A DNA stretch of 64,000 nucleotides from Halosegnis rubeus (GTDB lineage Archaea > Halobacteriota > Halobacteria > Halobacteriales > Haloarculaceae), in the NCBI RefSeq assembly GCF_009184545.1, contig NZ_QJOW01000001.1:773247-837246 (forward strand), read 5' to 3'. Below, in pieces: positions 54,218 to 63,440 of this stretch (position 1 is the stretch's first letter; each line of letters starts with the position of its first letter). The notes under the pieces are model-generated. The model saw only the letters and a list, made by a program, of their open reading frames with translations. It was not told the DNA's origin and did no database searches. The translations under genes and the position numbers were made by a program.

Positions 54218-54393
54218 GCCTGCATCGAACAGAGCAGGCCCGACAGGAGGTGAGTCTGCATCGAGCAGAGCAGACTCGACAGGAGGTGAGCCTGCATCGA
54301 ACAGAGCAGGCCCGACGGGGGACTGGTGAGATGGACCGGCGCTGTCCGGACTGCGGCGTGACGACGGAGTCGGTGACGTTTCGGACGAACTGA
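54211..54393 (+). CDS. Small repeat-bearing ORF ending in a CPDCG zinc-knuckle fragment
   Basis: 60 codons beginning at an ATG that overlaps the lactonase stop. The first 36 codons are three 12-residue repeats (SLHRTEQARQEV). The end, MDRRCPDCGVTTESVTFRTN, resembles the start of small haloarchaeal CxxC zinc proteins, which normally continue with a second CxxC half; here a stop follows at once. It may be a truncated gene, and the repeats may not be translated. Low confidence as a real product. Confidence 0.35.
   Translation: MVSLHRTEQARQEVSLHRAEQTRQEVSLHRTEQARRGTGEMDRRCPDCGVTTESVTFRTN
54214..54321. repeat. Three tandem 36-base repeats
   Basis: GTGAGCCTGCATCGAACAGA and the following 16 bases recur at 54214, 54250 and 54286 with five or fewer differences per copy. 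The period of 36 is a multiple of three and the unit begins right after the ATG that overlaps the lactonase stop. Copy two differs from copies one and three by the same three base changes, which suggests expansion or gene conversion. Confidence 0.85.
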
Positions 54394-54524
54394 GCGACGG
54401 GGAGTCTCCGACGAGGAGCGGGCGGGATTTTCAACTCGCTGGAGGAAACGGGCGGTTCGACCTCGAAGGCGTGGCTCGTCCGGGATTTGGAGTAGTTCGA
54501 ACGAACGTCGAAAAGGACGAGTAG

Positions 54525-55241
54525 CTACTGGGCGAGGAGCCCGTAGGTCTCGTTGAGGTACTCGAGCACCCAGTCGACGGTTTCGGGGTCGTAGGTCCAG
54601 AAGCCGTAGAACGAGCGCGGCTCGCGCTCCTCGGCGACGAGGGCGCACTTGTTCACGTCGACGCCGCCGCCGTCGTAGACGACGAACCACGACTCGCGAA
54701 TCTCGTCCGAGCGCTCGACGTGGATAGTGAGGTCGGTGTCGTGTTGTGGCACGTCGTCGTCGGGGGCCGCGTAGGCGTGGACCTCGAGCCCGTCCTTCGA
54801 TGCGAGCCGCTTGTAGATATCCATCTGCGGGCCGAGGATGGAGAGCTTCTGGAAGCCGGCGTGGAGTTCACCCTTCCCGAGCCGCCACGCCCGGTCTTCG
54901 ATCTCTCGGGAGGCGGCGATCATCTGCTGGATGTCGTAGGAGGTAAACATCGTCTCATCGAGGTGGTCAAGGATGGGACGATACGCCTCGGACTCGAACT
55001 CCGGGGTGGTGTCGTTGCGGTCGGCGAGCACGTCGGCGATGCTGGCGGCGGTGACGAACTCCGACTCGCGAGAGAGGACGACGTAGGAGTCCGGGCCGGT
55101 GTCGGTCGTCTCGCTGCGGACGGTGAGGTTGCGGTCGCCAAACTGGGTCCGCAGCGAACCGACGGTCTCGTCGTCACTATTGAACGCAGTCAGCGTCTTC
55201 TCGTGGTTTTCGACGCCACGAATCAGTTCAGTGAGCGACAT
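54525..55241 (-). CDS. DICT domain-containing sensor/regulator
   Basis: 238 residues. The N-terminal MSLTELIRGVENHEKTLTAFN and the central GTDEFVTA-like ESEFVTAASIADVLADRN, TSYDIQQMIAASREIEDRAWR and LSILGPQMDIYKRLA blocks match the DICT domain, a ligand-sensing module seen with diguanylate cyclases and kinases. In haloarchaea it occurs alone. A minus-strand TATA-like ATATAC (near 55271-55280) is about 30-38 bases before the ATG. It is divergent from porA, so it may control that operon. Confidence 0.8.
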   Translation of the reverse strand: MSLTELIRGVENHEKTLTAFNSDDETVGSLRTQFGDRNLTVRSETTDTGPDSYVVLSRESEFVTAASIADVLADRNDTTPEFESEAYRPILDHLDETMFTSYDIQQMIAASREIEDRAWRLGKGELHAGFQKLSILGPQMDIYKRLASKDGLEVHAYAAPDDDVPQHDTDLTIHVERSDEIRESWFVVYDGGGVDVNKCALVAEEREPRSFYGFWTYDPETVDWVLEYLNETYGLLAQ

Positions 55242-55407
55242 TCGGGTCGGTAGCAAACACGCGCTAACGGCGTATATAACTGTGGGGTGTGTCCGCTCCT
55301 GCATGGTTAATCCTCCTTTATCACTATTAATCTGTGCTAATATTTCACGAATGCTTTTGGTAGCGGCAGTCCGAGAGTATGTAAGGCGTTTCGACGCCAG
55401 CACCACT

Positions 55408-57297
55408 ATGTCAGGAAACGAACTCATCTGGCGAATCGCGGGCGGTTCTGGGGACGGAATCGACTCGACGAGTCAGAACTTCACGAAAGCGCTGTTGCGC
55501 GCTGGACTGCACGTCTTCACGCATCGCCACTACCCGTCACGCATCCGCGGCGGCCACACCTACGTCGAGGTACGGGCCCGCGACCAGCCGGTCAAGTCGC
55601 GCGGTGACGGCTACAACGTGCTCCTCTCGCTCGGGGACTCCTTCGCTCGCAACCCCCAAGAGGATGCCTACTACGGCGACGAGGAGACGAAGCCGCTCAC
55701 CGAGAACCTCGACGAGCTTCGTGAGGGAGGCATCATCATCTATGACTCGGGGCTCCTCGACGAGGACGACCTTCCGGCGGATTTCGAGGAACGCGTCGAC
55801 GCGAACGACTGGCACGTCTACCCCGTTGACCTGCGCGCCATCGCGAAAGAACACGGCCGCGAAGTGATGCGCAACACCGCCGGTGTCGGTATCACCGCCG
55901 GTATCCTCGGACTCGACCTCTCGTACTTCGAGGACCTCATGCGCGAGAGCATGCCCGACGAGATCTTCGAGCCGAACCTCGCCGTCCTCGAGGATGCCCA
56001 CGAACAGGCCGCGGAGATGGACCACGACCACGACATCGGGCTACCGGAAAACGAACACGAGACGGAGCAGGTGCTCCTCTCCGGTTCGAACGCCATCGCC
56101 TACGGCGCACTCGATGAGGGCTGTCGGTTCATCGCCGGCTACCCGATGACGCCGTGGACGGAAGTGTTCACGCTGATGAACAAACACCTCCCGAAGTTCG
56201 GCGGCGTCGCCGAGCAGGTGGAAGACGAGATCGCCGCCGCAACCCTCGCTATCGGTGCCTCACACGCCGGCGCGAAGGCCATGTCCGGCTCCTCAGGCGG
56301 CGGCTTCGCGCTCATGTCCGAACCGCTCGGACTCGCTGAGATGACCGAGACGCCGCTCGTGTTAATCGAGGCCGCACGCGCCGGACTCTCGACCGGGATG
56401 CCGACCAAACCCGAACAGGGCGACCTCGAACACGTTCTGTATACGAGTCAGGGCGACTCCAACCGCGTCGTCTTCGCGCCGGCGAACGTCGAGGAGGCGT
56501 ACACCCAGACCCGGAAGGCGTTCGAAATCGCCTACGGCTACCACATCCCCGCAATCGTCCTCTACGACCAGAAGCTGTCGGGCGAGTTGCGAAACGTCGA
56601 CGCGGAGTTCTTCAACGAGGAGCCGAACCCCGACCTCGGGGCGACGCTCACCGAAGACGAGATCGCGGAGGCCGCACACCATGCCTCCGGGAAGTTTCAG
56701 CGGTTCAAACACGACGTGGGGAACGGCGTCTCCCCGCGGTCGATCCCCGGCCAGAAGGGCGGGCGCTTCCTCGCGTCCGGGAACGAGCACACTCCCGAGG
56801 GACACATCTCCGAAGACCCCGAGAACCGCGTCGCGCAGATGGACCGTCGCCTCCAGAAGATGGAGGCGATTCGAGACGACCTCGACGCCAACTCGAGCCA
56901 CCAGACGTACCACGGCGACGAGGACGCCACCTACGGAATCATGACCTACGGCAGCCAGCAGGGCACCGTCGAGGAGGCCGTCGACCGGCTCCGCGCGGAC
57001 GGCCACGACGTGAAGATGCTCGGCGTCTCCGATCTGATGCCGTACCCCGAGAAGGACGTTCGCTCCTTCCTCGAATCGGTCGACGAGTGTCTCGTCGTCG
57101 AGATGAACACGACGGAGCAGTTCCGCGGGCTCACCCAGAAAGAACTGGGCGAGTTCGGCCCGAAGCTGTCGAGTCTGCTCAAGTACAACGGGAATCCGTT
57201 CGAGCCGGCAGAGGTAGTTGAGGGGTTCGAAGCGACGATAGACGGCACGGAGTTCGAGCGCGAGACCGCTCGCTTCCAGCCGGCAGCAGGTGATTAA
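55408..57297 (+). CDS. porA: 2-oxoacid:ferredoxin oxidoreductase alpha subunit (probably pyruvate)
   Basis: 629 residues. The gamma domain starts WRIAGGSGDGIDSTSQNF and has SRIRGGHTYVEVRA; the alpha domain has FIAGYPMTPWTEVFTLM, AMSGSSGGGFALMSE and GMPTKPEQGDLEHVLYTSQG. With PorB it decarboxylates pyruvate with CoA to acetyl-CoA and reduced ferredoxin. The length matches what I recall for Halobacterium PorA (about 630). MSGNELIW is taken as the start; a longer frame extends upstream through the promoter. The divergent DICT gene lies 166 bases away. Confidence 0.85.
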   Translation: MSGNELIWRIAGGSGDGIDSTSQNFTKALLRAGLHVFTHRHYPSRIRGGHTYVEVRARDQPVKSRGDGYNVLLSLGDSFARNPQEDAYYGDEETKPLTENLDELREGGIIIYDSGLLDEDDLPADFEERVDANDWHVYPVDLRAIAKEHGREVMRNTAGVGITAGILGLDLSYFEDLMRESMPDEIFEPNLAVLEDAHEQAAEMDHDHDIGLPENEHETEQVLLSGSNAIAYGALDEGCRFIAGYPMTPWTEVFTLMNKHLPKFGGVAEQVEDEIAAATLAIGASHAGAKAMSGSSGGGFALMSEPLGLAEMTETPLVLIEAARAGLSTGMPTKPEQGDLEHVLYTSQGDSNRVVFAPANVEEAYTQTRKAFEIAYGYHIPAIVLYDQKLSGELRNVDAEFFNEEPNPDLGATLTEDEIAEAAHHASGKFQRFKHDVGNGVSPRSIPGQKGGRFLASGNEHTPEGHISEDPENRVAQMDRRLQKMEAIRDDLDANSSHQTYHGDEDATYGIMTYGSQQGTVEEAVDRLRADGHDVKMLGVSDLMPYPEKDVRSFLESVDECLVVEMNTTEQFRGLTQKELGEFGPKLSSLLKYNGNPFEPAEVVEGFEATIDGTEFERETARFQPAAGD

Positions 57298-57299
57298 TC

Positions 57300-58235
57300 A
57301 TGAGTGCATTCAACGCCATCGGACAGAATCGCGAAGTCGACCAAAACGAGTTCACGCCCGAAATCGAACCGCAGGCGACGTGGTGTCCGGGCTGTGGTGA
57401 CTTCGGCGTCCTGAAGGCGCTGAAGGGTGCCGCCGCCGAACTCGGTCTCGACCCGGAGGAGATCCTCCTCGTCACGGGTATCGGGTGTTCGGGCAAGCTC
57501 TCCTCGTACTTCGAGAGCTACGGGTTCCACTCCATCCACGGCCGCTCGCTCCCGCTCGCGCGGGGCGCGAAGTTGGCTAACCCGAAGCTGACCGTCATCG
57601 CAGCCGGCGGTGACGGTGACGGCTACGGTATCGGCGGTAACCACTTCATGCACACCGCCCGCGAGAACCACGATATGACGTACATCGTGTTCAACAACGA
57701 GATCTTCGGGCTGACGAAGGGCCAGACCTCCCCGACGAGTCCGAAGGGCCACAAGTCGAAGACCCAACTCGAAGGCTCCGCGAAGGACCCGCTTCGACCG
57801 CTCTCGATGTCGCTGTCGGCCGGTGCGAGCTACGTTGCCCGCACCGCCGCCGTCAACCCGAATCAGGCGAAGGAAATCATCGTCGAGGCCATCCAGCACG
57901 ACGGTTTCTCCCACGTCGACTTCCTCACCCAGTGTCCGACCTGGAACAAGGACGCAAAGCAGTACGTGCCGTACGTCGACATCCAGCAGAGCGAGGAGTA
58001 CGACTTCGACATCACCGACCGTCGCGAAGCCGGCCACGCGATGTACGAGACCGAATCCGCCCTCTACGAGGGGAAGGTCCTGACGGGTCGCTACTACAAG
58101 GACGAAAATCGCAAGGACTACCAGACGGAGAAGCTCGACCGCGGGTCCATGCCGGACCAGCCGATTGCCGAGCAGTACTTCGACGACGATCACGAGTGGA
58201 AGCGGTCGTACGACCTGCTCGACGCCCACAAGTAA
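57300..58235 (+). CDS. porB: 2-oxoacid:ferredoxin oxidoreductase beta subunit (probably pyruvate)
   Basis: 311 residues. TWCPGCGDFG (Cys29, Cys32), GIGCSGK (Cys63) and FLTQCPTW form the iron-sulfur site; GGDGDGYGIGG (103-113) and FNNEIFGLTKGQTSPTS are the TPP site. Two bases separate it from porA, so they form one transcript. The N-terminal 25 residues and the C-terminal 60 are longer than in the korB gene at 4.7 kb and fit the pyruvate enzyme length (312) as I recall it. Confidence 0.85.
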   Translation: MSAFNAIGQNREVDQNEFTPEIEPQATWCPGCGDFGVLKALKGAAAELGLDPEEILLVTGIGCSGKLSSYFESYGFHSIHGRSLPLARGAKLANPKLTVIAAGGDGDGYGIGGNHFMHTARENHDMTYIVFNNEIFGLTKGQTSPTSPKGHKSKTQLEGSAKDPLRPLSMSLSAGASYVARTAAVNPNQAKEIIVEAIQHDGFSHVDFLTQCPTWNKDAKQYVPYVDIQQSEEYDFDITDRREAGHAMYETESALYEGKVLTGRYYKDENRKDYQTEKLDRGSMPDQPIAEQYFDDDHEWKRSYDLLDAHK

Positions 58236-58298
58236 CCCACCCGCAGTTCTTTATTATCGACCGCAACGGCGAAGTACCACACCCTCTCACCTACGAGT

Positions 58299-58454
58299 AT
58301 GAGCGACGACCACGACTCCCAAGACAGCGAGTACGCGACCGAGCGCACGACCGCCCCGCAGTCCGATTACACCAACCGAGAGGTCGCAGTCGGGACCGTC
58401 GTCGCGGCCGTCGGTGTCGGTATCACGTTCGGCGTCCCCCTGTTGCTCGCGTAA
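58299..58454 (+). CDS. Small single-pass membrane protein
   Basis: 51 residues. An acidic hydrophilic half (MSDDHDSQDSEYATERT) is followed by one transmembrane segment (VAVGTVVAAVGVGITFGVPL). A TATA-like TCTTTATTATC lies 40-50 bases upstream, separate from porB. Composition and length resemble small haloarchaeal membrane proteins next to por genes. Function unknown. Confidence 0.7.
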   Translation: MSDDHDSQDSEYATERTTAPQSDYTNREVAVGTVVAAVGVGITFGVPLLLA

Positions 58455-58456
58455 CG

Positions 58457-59710
58457 CTACACCGAGACGGTGACACTGCCGCCGCTCTCGACGGTCGCCG
58501 CCTCGACGAACGTCTCTGCACCTGCCAGCCAGACGACCGTCTCCGAACCGGCGCTCGCGAGCCGGTAGTCTCCGCGCTCGCTGGTCCATCCCGTCTCCGT
58601 ATGGGTCGCCCGCTCATCCAGCCACGCGCGAGCGACGGTCTCGAACTCCGTCGTGTTCGCCCTGTCGTCGAATCTGAGCACCCACGCGTAACCGCGACCG
58701 CCCTCGGGCGTGACGAAGTCGAGGCGCCTGTCGCTGCCCCAGCCGGCGGCTGCCCGCGCTGCCGCCGACTCGTTGACCGCCGTCCCAAGCGCCGTTCGGA
58801 CGAACAGTTCACCGAACCGCTGGTTCGACGCGCTGGCGAGCCACTCCGTCTCCCCGACCTCAGCGGTTAGCTCGCGTGGTCCCTCCTGCACGCCGGGGTG
58901 GAGGAGCTGTTCTGTCGTCGTCGGCGGGGTTCGGTACACCGAATCGAGCCGGGACGGGTCGTCGACTCGCGCAGCCACGTGCTCGTAGCCGAGGGCGTAG
59001 GCTGCGGCCGTGAGACGGCCGCGTCCCGTCGAGTTCCGGTACAGTCGCGCGGCGTCGTCTGCGGGTGAGACGCCGGTTTCGATGTACTGCTCCCAGTAGG
59101 CGTTCGCGCCGAACACTGCGGCCCCCTCGATTGCTCCGTTGCTCGCGAGCCGACCGTCAAGCGTGTAGTCGGTCGCGCTCCGAATCGCACCGATGGCGTT
59201 CTCCCGGAACTGGACGGTGTGGACGTACTCGTGGGCGAGAATCGACTCCACGCGCGGGTCACCGAGTATCGCCGCGTTGACGTTCACCGTCGAGGGGCGG
59301 GCGACGTACGCTGCGACCGTGCCACCGGAGTCCGAACCGGTGCTCGATAGCCCGAACAGGTCGTAAAAGGAGCCGGAGTCGTTGACCGGCATCCGAGTGG
59401 TCGACTGCCCGCCGAGCGTCCGGATGCGGATGCGCTCGGGTCCCTGTGCGGACGTTTCCAGCAGTCCGGCCATCCGGTCGTACACCTGTCCGGCGTCGAA
59501 GTCGAGTCGCCCGCCCGTAACCTCGATACCGCCGGAGTCGTACGAGGCGGGCGTCTCGCTCGGGGTGTCGGTTCCCGGTGTCGGCGTCGCCGCCTCGGAG
59601 GACGGTGTCGTCTCGGATACCGGCGTCGCTGTCGGTCCGCTGTAGCCGACGGTACAGCCCGCGAGCGCGAGACAGACGACGAGAAGCAGCGTCGGCAGGC
59701 GCGTGCGCAT
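58457..59710 (-). CDS. Lipoprotein metallopeptidase-like (Hvo_1808 family)
   Basis: 417 residues. Signal peptide with lipobox LALAGC (Cys19), then a Thr/Pro/Ser-rich linker (22-60) as in haloarchaeal surface lipoproteins. HEYVH at 160-164 is an HExxH zinc site, and the surrounding region resembles a gluzincin-like peptidase; a second acid ligand cannot be placed. I associate this architecture with the Hvo_1808 family. Its proteolytic activity is unproven. It ends two bases after the small membrane protein stop on the other strand. Confidence 0.8.
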   Translation of the reverse strand: MRTRLPTLLLVVCLALAGCTVGYSGPTATPVSETTPSSEAATPTPGTDTPSETPASYDSGGIEVTGGRLDFDAGQVYDRMAGLLETSAQGPERIRIRTLGGQSTTRMPVNDSGSFYDLFGLSSTGSDSGGTVAAYVARPSTVNVNAAILGDPRVESILAHEYVHTVQFRENAIGAIRSATDYTLDGRLASNGAIEGAAVFGANAYWEQYIETGVSPADDAARLYRNSTGRGRLTAAAYALGYEHVAARVDDPSRLDSVYRTPPTTTEQLLHPGVQEGPRELTAEVGETEWLASASNQRFGELFVRTALGTAVNESAAARAAAGWGSDRRLDFVTPEGGRGYAWVLRFDDRANTTEFETVARAWLDERATHTETGWTSERGDYRLASAGSETVVWLAGAETFVEAATVESGGSVTVSV

Positions 59711-59747
59711 ATCAGAGATAAGTCGACGAACCGACTAAAACGTTCGT

Positions 59748-61865
59748 TCAGTCGAGGGTCCGAGTGATGTGGCCGCGCGCCTCGGCGATGGTCTCGCTCG
59801 CGTATTCGAGCGTCTCGCCGCCGACCGACACCGACAGCGTCCCCGAGCGGTCACTCGTCCCGAGTTCCGTGACCGGTACGTCGCCGACGGCCTCGCGAAC
59901 GGCTCCGGGGTCGGTCGTCTCGACGACAGCTCGGCCCGGCAACTCCGAGAAGAGAAATTCGTCCGGGCGTGCGTCACCGTCGAGGGTCGCGTCTATGCCG
60001 GCGTCGTCGGTCACCATCTCTGCGAGCGCGACGCCGACTCCCCCGTGGCTCACGTCGTGGACGGCGGTCGTCGTGGACTGGTTCGCGACGGTCGCGAGCG
60101 CGTCGACGACTGTGGCCGGCTCCTCGGGCAGGGTCGGAAACGCGTCCGTCCCGCCGTGGCTAGCGAGATACTGACTCCCGCCGAGGGTGCCCGACTGCTC
60201 GCCGACGAGCAACAGCGTTCCGTCGCCCGCGAGGTCGGTCCCGGGGGCGTCGTAACCCTCCTTCGAGCCGACGACGGCGAGGGTCGGCGTCGGGGCAATC
60301 GGCCCGGTCGCGGAGTCGTTGTACAGCGAGACGTTCCCGCCGACGACGGGCGTATCGAGGGCGGAGCACATCTCCGCGAGCCCGTCGACGATACCCCGGA
60401 AGCCACCGTACACGTCGGGTTTCTCCGGGTTGCCGCCGTTGAGACAGTCGACGGCCGCGAGCGGGCGGGCACCCATCGCGGCGACGTTGGTCGCGTTCTC
60501 TAGCGCGACGGCGCGGGCACCCTCGTAGGGGGCCGCGTCGGTCCAGTTCGGGTCGGCTCCAGAAGAGATGGCGACCCCGCGACCGGCGTCGCGAATCGCG
60601 ACGAGCGCGGCGTCGTCGCCCGGGCGTTTCGCCGTCCGGTTGCCGACCTCGTGGTCGTACTGGCGGTACACCCACTCCTTCGAGGCTGTGTTCGGGTGGG
60701 CGAGCAGCGTCTCGAACGCGGCCGCGAGGTCGGTCTCGGGGAGGTCGTGCGTCCGTGGCTCGGATTCGACGGAGTCGAGGTTGTTCATCGGTGCGCCGTC
60801 GGCTAGATACTCCGCCGGCGCGTCCACGACCGTCTCGCCCTCGAAGGTGCAGACGTAGTTGCCGTCGGTCACCTCGCCGATGACCGAACAGCCGAGGTCG
60901 AACCGGTCGGCAACGGCGGCGACCGCCTCGGTGTCTTCTGGACGGACCTCATACACCATTCGCTCTTGGCTCTCCGCGAGCAGGATTTCGAGCGCGTTCA
61001 TCTTCGGTTCGCGCTGGTGGACGCGTCCGAGCTCGATGTCAGCGCCCTTCCCGCCTTTTGCGACGAGTTCAGAGGAAGCCCCACCGAGGCCCGCCGCGCC
61101 GAGGTCACGCGCCGACTGGACCAGCGACTCGTCTACCAGCCGCTCGTTCGCCTCGATGAGCAGTTTCTCGGCGTACGGGTCGCCCACCTGCACGGCGGGA
61201 CGGTCCTCCGTCTCGGCGTCCTCCGCGAGGTCCTCGCTCGCGAACGACGCGCCGCCGAGTCCGTCCCGGCCGGTCGCATTTCCGAACAGGACGAGCTTGT
61301 TTCCTGCCTCCTGCGCCTCGGCGGTGACGAGTCGCTCCTCGTCCACGACGCCGACGCAGGCGACGTTGACGAGCGGGTTCCCCTCGTAGCCGTCGTGGAA
61401 GGCGACGCTGCCCGTGACAGTCGGCACGCCGATACAGTTGCCGTAGTGGCTGATTCCCTCCACCACGCCCTCGAAGAGATACTGGGAGTGTTCGCGGTCG
61501 AAGTCACCGAAGTACAGCGAGTCGGCCAGCGCGACGGGGTACGCACCCATCGAGAGCGTGTCACGGACGATGCCCCCGACGCCGGTGGCCGCACCGTCGA
61601 ATGGGTCGACGTACGAGGGATGGTTGTGGCTCTCGATGCCGAACGTGAGGTAGGTGTCATCGTCGAGCGCGACGACGGCCGCGTCGTCGCCCGGTCCGAC
61701 GACCACGTCGTCCGACTCGCTGTCGAACGCAGACAGCAGGGGCCGCGAGGAGCGGTACGCGCAGTGTTCACTCCAGAGGTTCTCGAACAGGGCGGCTTCC
61801 GCTGGCGTCGGCTCGCGACCCAGCTCAGAGACGACGAGGTCGTGGTCCGATGGCGAGAGGCTCAT
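59748..61865 (-). CDS. purL: Phosphoribosylformylglycinamidine synthase subunit PurL
   Basis: 705 residues, the small-type Pur[30 protein letters not shown] and [25 protein letters not shown] form the first half; [18 protein letters not shown] and the second-repeat [39 protein letters not shown] and [17 protein letters not shown] the rest. With PurQ and PurS it makes FGAM in purine synthesis; those genes are elsewhere. A minus-strand TATA-like ATTTTACA (61889-61896) is 24-31 bases before the start. Confidence 0.96.
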   Translation of the reverse strand: MSLSPSDHDLVVSELGREPTPAEAALFENLWSEHCAYRSSRPLLSAFDSESDDVVVGPGDDAAVVALDDDTYLTFGIESHNHPSYVDPFDGAATGVGGIVRDTLSMGAYPVALADSLYFGDFDREHSQYLFEGVVEGISHYGNCIGVPTVTGSVAFHDGYEGNPLVNVACVGVVDEERLVTAEAQEAGNKLVLFGNATGRDGLGGASFASEDLAEDAETEDRPAVQVGDPYAEKLLIEANERLVDESLVQSARDLGAAGLGGASSELVAKGGKGADIELGRVHQREPKMNALEILLAESQERMVYEVRPEDTEAVAAVADRFDLGCSVIGEVTDGNYVCTFEGETVVDAPAEYLADGAPMNNLDSVESEPRTHDLPETDLAAAFETLLAHPNTASKEWVYRQYDHEVGNRTAKRPGDDAALVAIRDAGRGVAISSGADPNWTDAAPYEGARAVALENATNVAAMGARPLAAVDCLNGGNPEKPDVYGGFRGIVDGLAEMCSALDTPVVGGNVSLYNDSATGPIAPTPTLAVVGSKEGYDAPGTDLAGDGTLLLVGEQSGTLGGSQYLASHGGTDAFPTLPEEPATVVDALATVANQSTTTAVHDVSHGGVGVALAEMVTDDAGIDATLDGDARPDEFLFSELPGRAVVETTDPGAVREAVGDVPVTELGTSDRSGTLSVSVGGETLEYASETIAEARGHITRTLD

Positions 61866-61958
61866 TCATTTGGATGCTGACTCGGCGGTGTAAAATCCCT
61901 TTCCATGTGCACGAACGTGGTACCTGGGACCGGGGCGCTTTTGCGCGCGTGTCTCGTC

Positions 61959-62651
61959 GTGTCGGATGTGTTACGGGCCGAACTCCACTGTCACTCCTCG
62001 CTGTCGTACGACGGACGCGACCCGGTGGAGATGCTACTCGCACAGGCGGAGGCCGTCGGTCTCGACGTGCTCGCCGTCACCGACCACGACGAAATCGACG
62101 CTAGCCTCGACGCCGCAGAGCGTGCCGAGGAGTACGGGCTCGTCGGCATCCCCGGCATGGAGGTGACGAGCGAGGCGGGACACGTCCTCGCGCTCGGCAT
62201 CGAGGAGTTGATTCCGCCCGGTCTCCCATTCGTCGAGACGCTCGACCGCATCTGGGAACAGGGTGGTATCGCGGTCGTTCCCCACCCGTTCCAGCGGTCG
62301 CGCCACGGTGTCGCGCCCCACATCTCCGAAGAGACGCTCGCGAGCGCCGACGCCATCGAGGTGTACAACTCGCGGCTGTTCACCGGTCGGTCGAATCGCA
62401 CGGCAGAGACGTTCGCCGCCAGCCGGAATCTCCCGATGACGGCCGGCTCCGACGCGCATATCGCGGAGATGGTCGGACAGGCGGTCACCGAAATCGACGC
62501 CGACGAGCGCACGCCCGAGGCCGTCCTCGACGCGATTCGTGCGGGCCGGACGTCCGTCGTCGGACGACGGACGCCTTGGCGTATCTCGGTCAAGCAGTTC
62601 GGCAGCGGCGTCAAGCGGCGTATTGTCCGCGCGCTCCTCTACCCGTTTTGA
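61959..62651 (+). CDS. PHP-domain phosphoesterase
   Basis: 230 residues. LHCHSSLSYDGRDPVEML (first HxH), VTDHDEIDASLDAAE (DHD), GMEVTSEAGHVLALG (E and H), VPHPFQRSRHG and TAGSDAH (last D and H) form the metal site of the PHP fold. Nucleotide or oligo-phosphate substrate is likely; related proteins cleave 3',5'-bisphosphates. The start is GTG 61959 or GTG 61968 (VLRAELHCH); ATG at 61905 would precede the halophilic part. It overlaps the convergent Nudix gene by 13 bases. Confidence 0.82.
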   Translation: MSDVLRAELHCHSSLSYDGRDPVEMLLAQAEAVGLDVLAVTDHDEIDASLDAAERAEEYGLVGIPGMEVTSEAGHVLALGIEELIPPGLPFVETLDRIWEQGGIAVVPHPFQRSRHGVAPHISEETLASADAIEVYNSRLFTGRSNRTAETFAASRNLPMTAGSDAHIAEMVGQAVTEIDADERTPEAVLDAIRAGRTSVVGRRTPWRISVKQFGSGVKRRIVRALLYPF

Positions 62652-63115
62652 ACCGTCTCGATTGCGTCCATACCCACCTCGACCACGTCGGTTGGTAGCT
62701 CGCCGGCTCGCGATTCGAGGTCGTCGGCGGTGAACCACTCCCACGCCTCCGCCGGCGTCTCGTCGTCGCCCGCGGGGTCGACTGTCCGCGACTCGCTCGC
62801 GCCGTAGTAGACGTGGTCGATGTGCTGGTGGCCGACTTCGCCGTCGTTGACGTTGATGTCTTCGAGCAGGAACTGGTGTGGCTCGGGGAGCGAGCGTGCG
62901 GTTTCACTCTCCAGCCCGCCGGAGTCGGCGACGAGCTCCGGCGTCAGTCCCGTCTCCTCGTAACACTCCCGGAGGGCGGCCTCGTGGGGAAGTTCATCGC
63001 GGTCGACGTGGCCCCCAGGCGGGAGCCACATGTCCAGCTTCTCGTGTTCGTGCAGCAGCGTCGCTCCTTCGTTGACGACGTAGACAGTCGCGACGAAGTG
63101 GCGTGTCGTCTCCAT
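62639..63115 (-). CDS. Nudix hydrolase
   Basis: 158 residues. The Nudix box runs GGHVDRDELPHEAALRECYEETGL (residues 38-61 by pattern GxEx7REVxEE with Arg-Glu-Cys-Tyr-Glu-Glu). FVATVYVVNEGATLLHEHEKLDMWLPPGGH precedes it. The substrate may be a nucleoside diphosphate derivative. The upstream frame lacks halophilic composition, so METTRHFVATVY is the start. Its 3' end overlaps the PHP gene by 13 bases. Confidence 0.88.
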   Translation of the reverse strand: METTRHFVATVYVVNEGATLLHEHEKLDMWLPPGGHVDRDELPHEAALRECYEETGLTPELVADSGGLESETARSLPEPHQFLLEDINVNDGEVGHQHIDHVYYGASESRTVDPAGDDETPAEAWEWFTADDLESRAGELPTDVVEVGMDAIETVQNG

Positions 63116-63149
63116 ACGGTCGGGTCGGCGGCCGGCGAGAAAAGCTCCG

Positions 63150-63401
63150 CTACTGGAGGTCGGGTAAAGAGAGGACGCCCTCCTTGAGCGCGACGTACAC
63201 CTTCTTCTCGTTGTCCATCTCGTCCCACTCGTCGGGGCGGTCCTCCTCGGGGACCGCCTCCACCTTCTCGAGTAGGTCGGCCCGGATGTAGTGGTCGAAC
63301 CCGCAGTCGTTCTCACACGAGCGAACGATGGAGGGGACGCGGAAGTCGCGCTCGACGGTGTTTTCACACTCCGGGCAGACGTACTCGTAGCTCCGGGTCA
63401 C
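63150..63401 (-). CDS. Small zinc-ribbon-like protein
   Basis: 83 residues. YVCPECENTVERDF and VRSCENDCGFDHYI give CxxC and CxxxC pairs spaced as in a treble-clef or zinc-ribbon fold, followed by an acidic helical tail. I do not recognise a named family. Short haloarchaeal proteins of this kind often sit beside general transcription genes, and a TFB gene is next to it on the same strand. Function unknown. Confidence 0.65.
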   Translation of the reverse strand: MTRSYEYVCPECENTVERDFRVPSIVRSCENDCGFDHYIRADLLEKVEAVPEEDRPDEWDEMDNEKKVYVALKEGVLSLPDLQ

Positions 63402-63440
63402 ATCGGGTGTACGAGACGCAACCGCAAAAGGACTCTCTCC

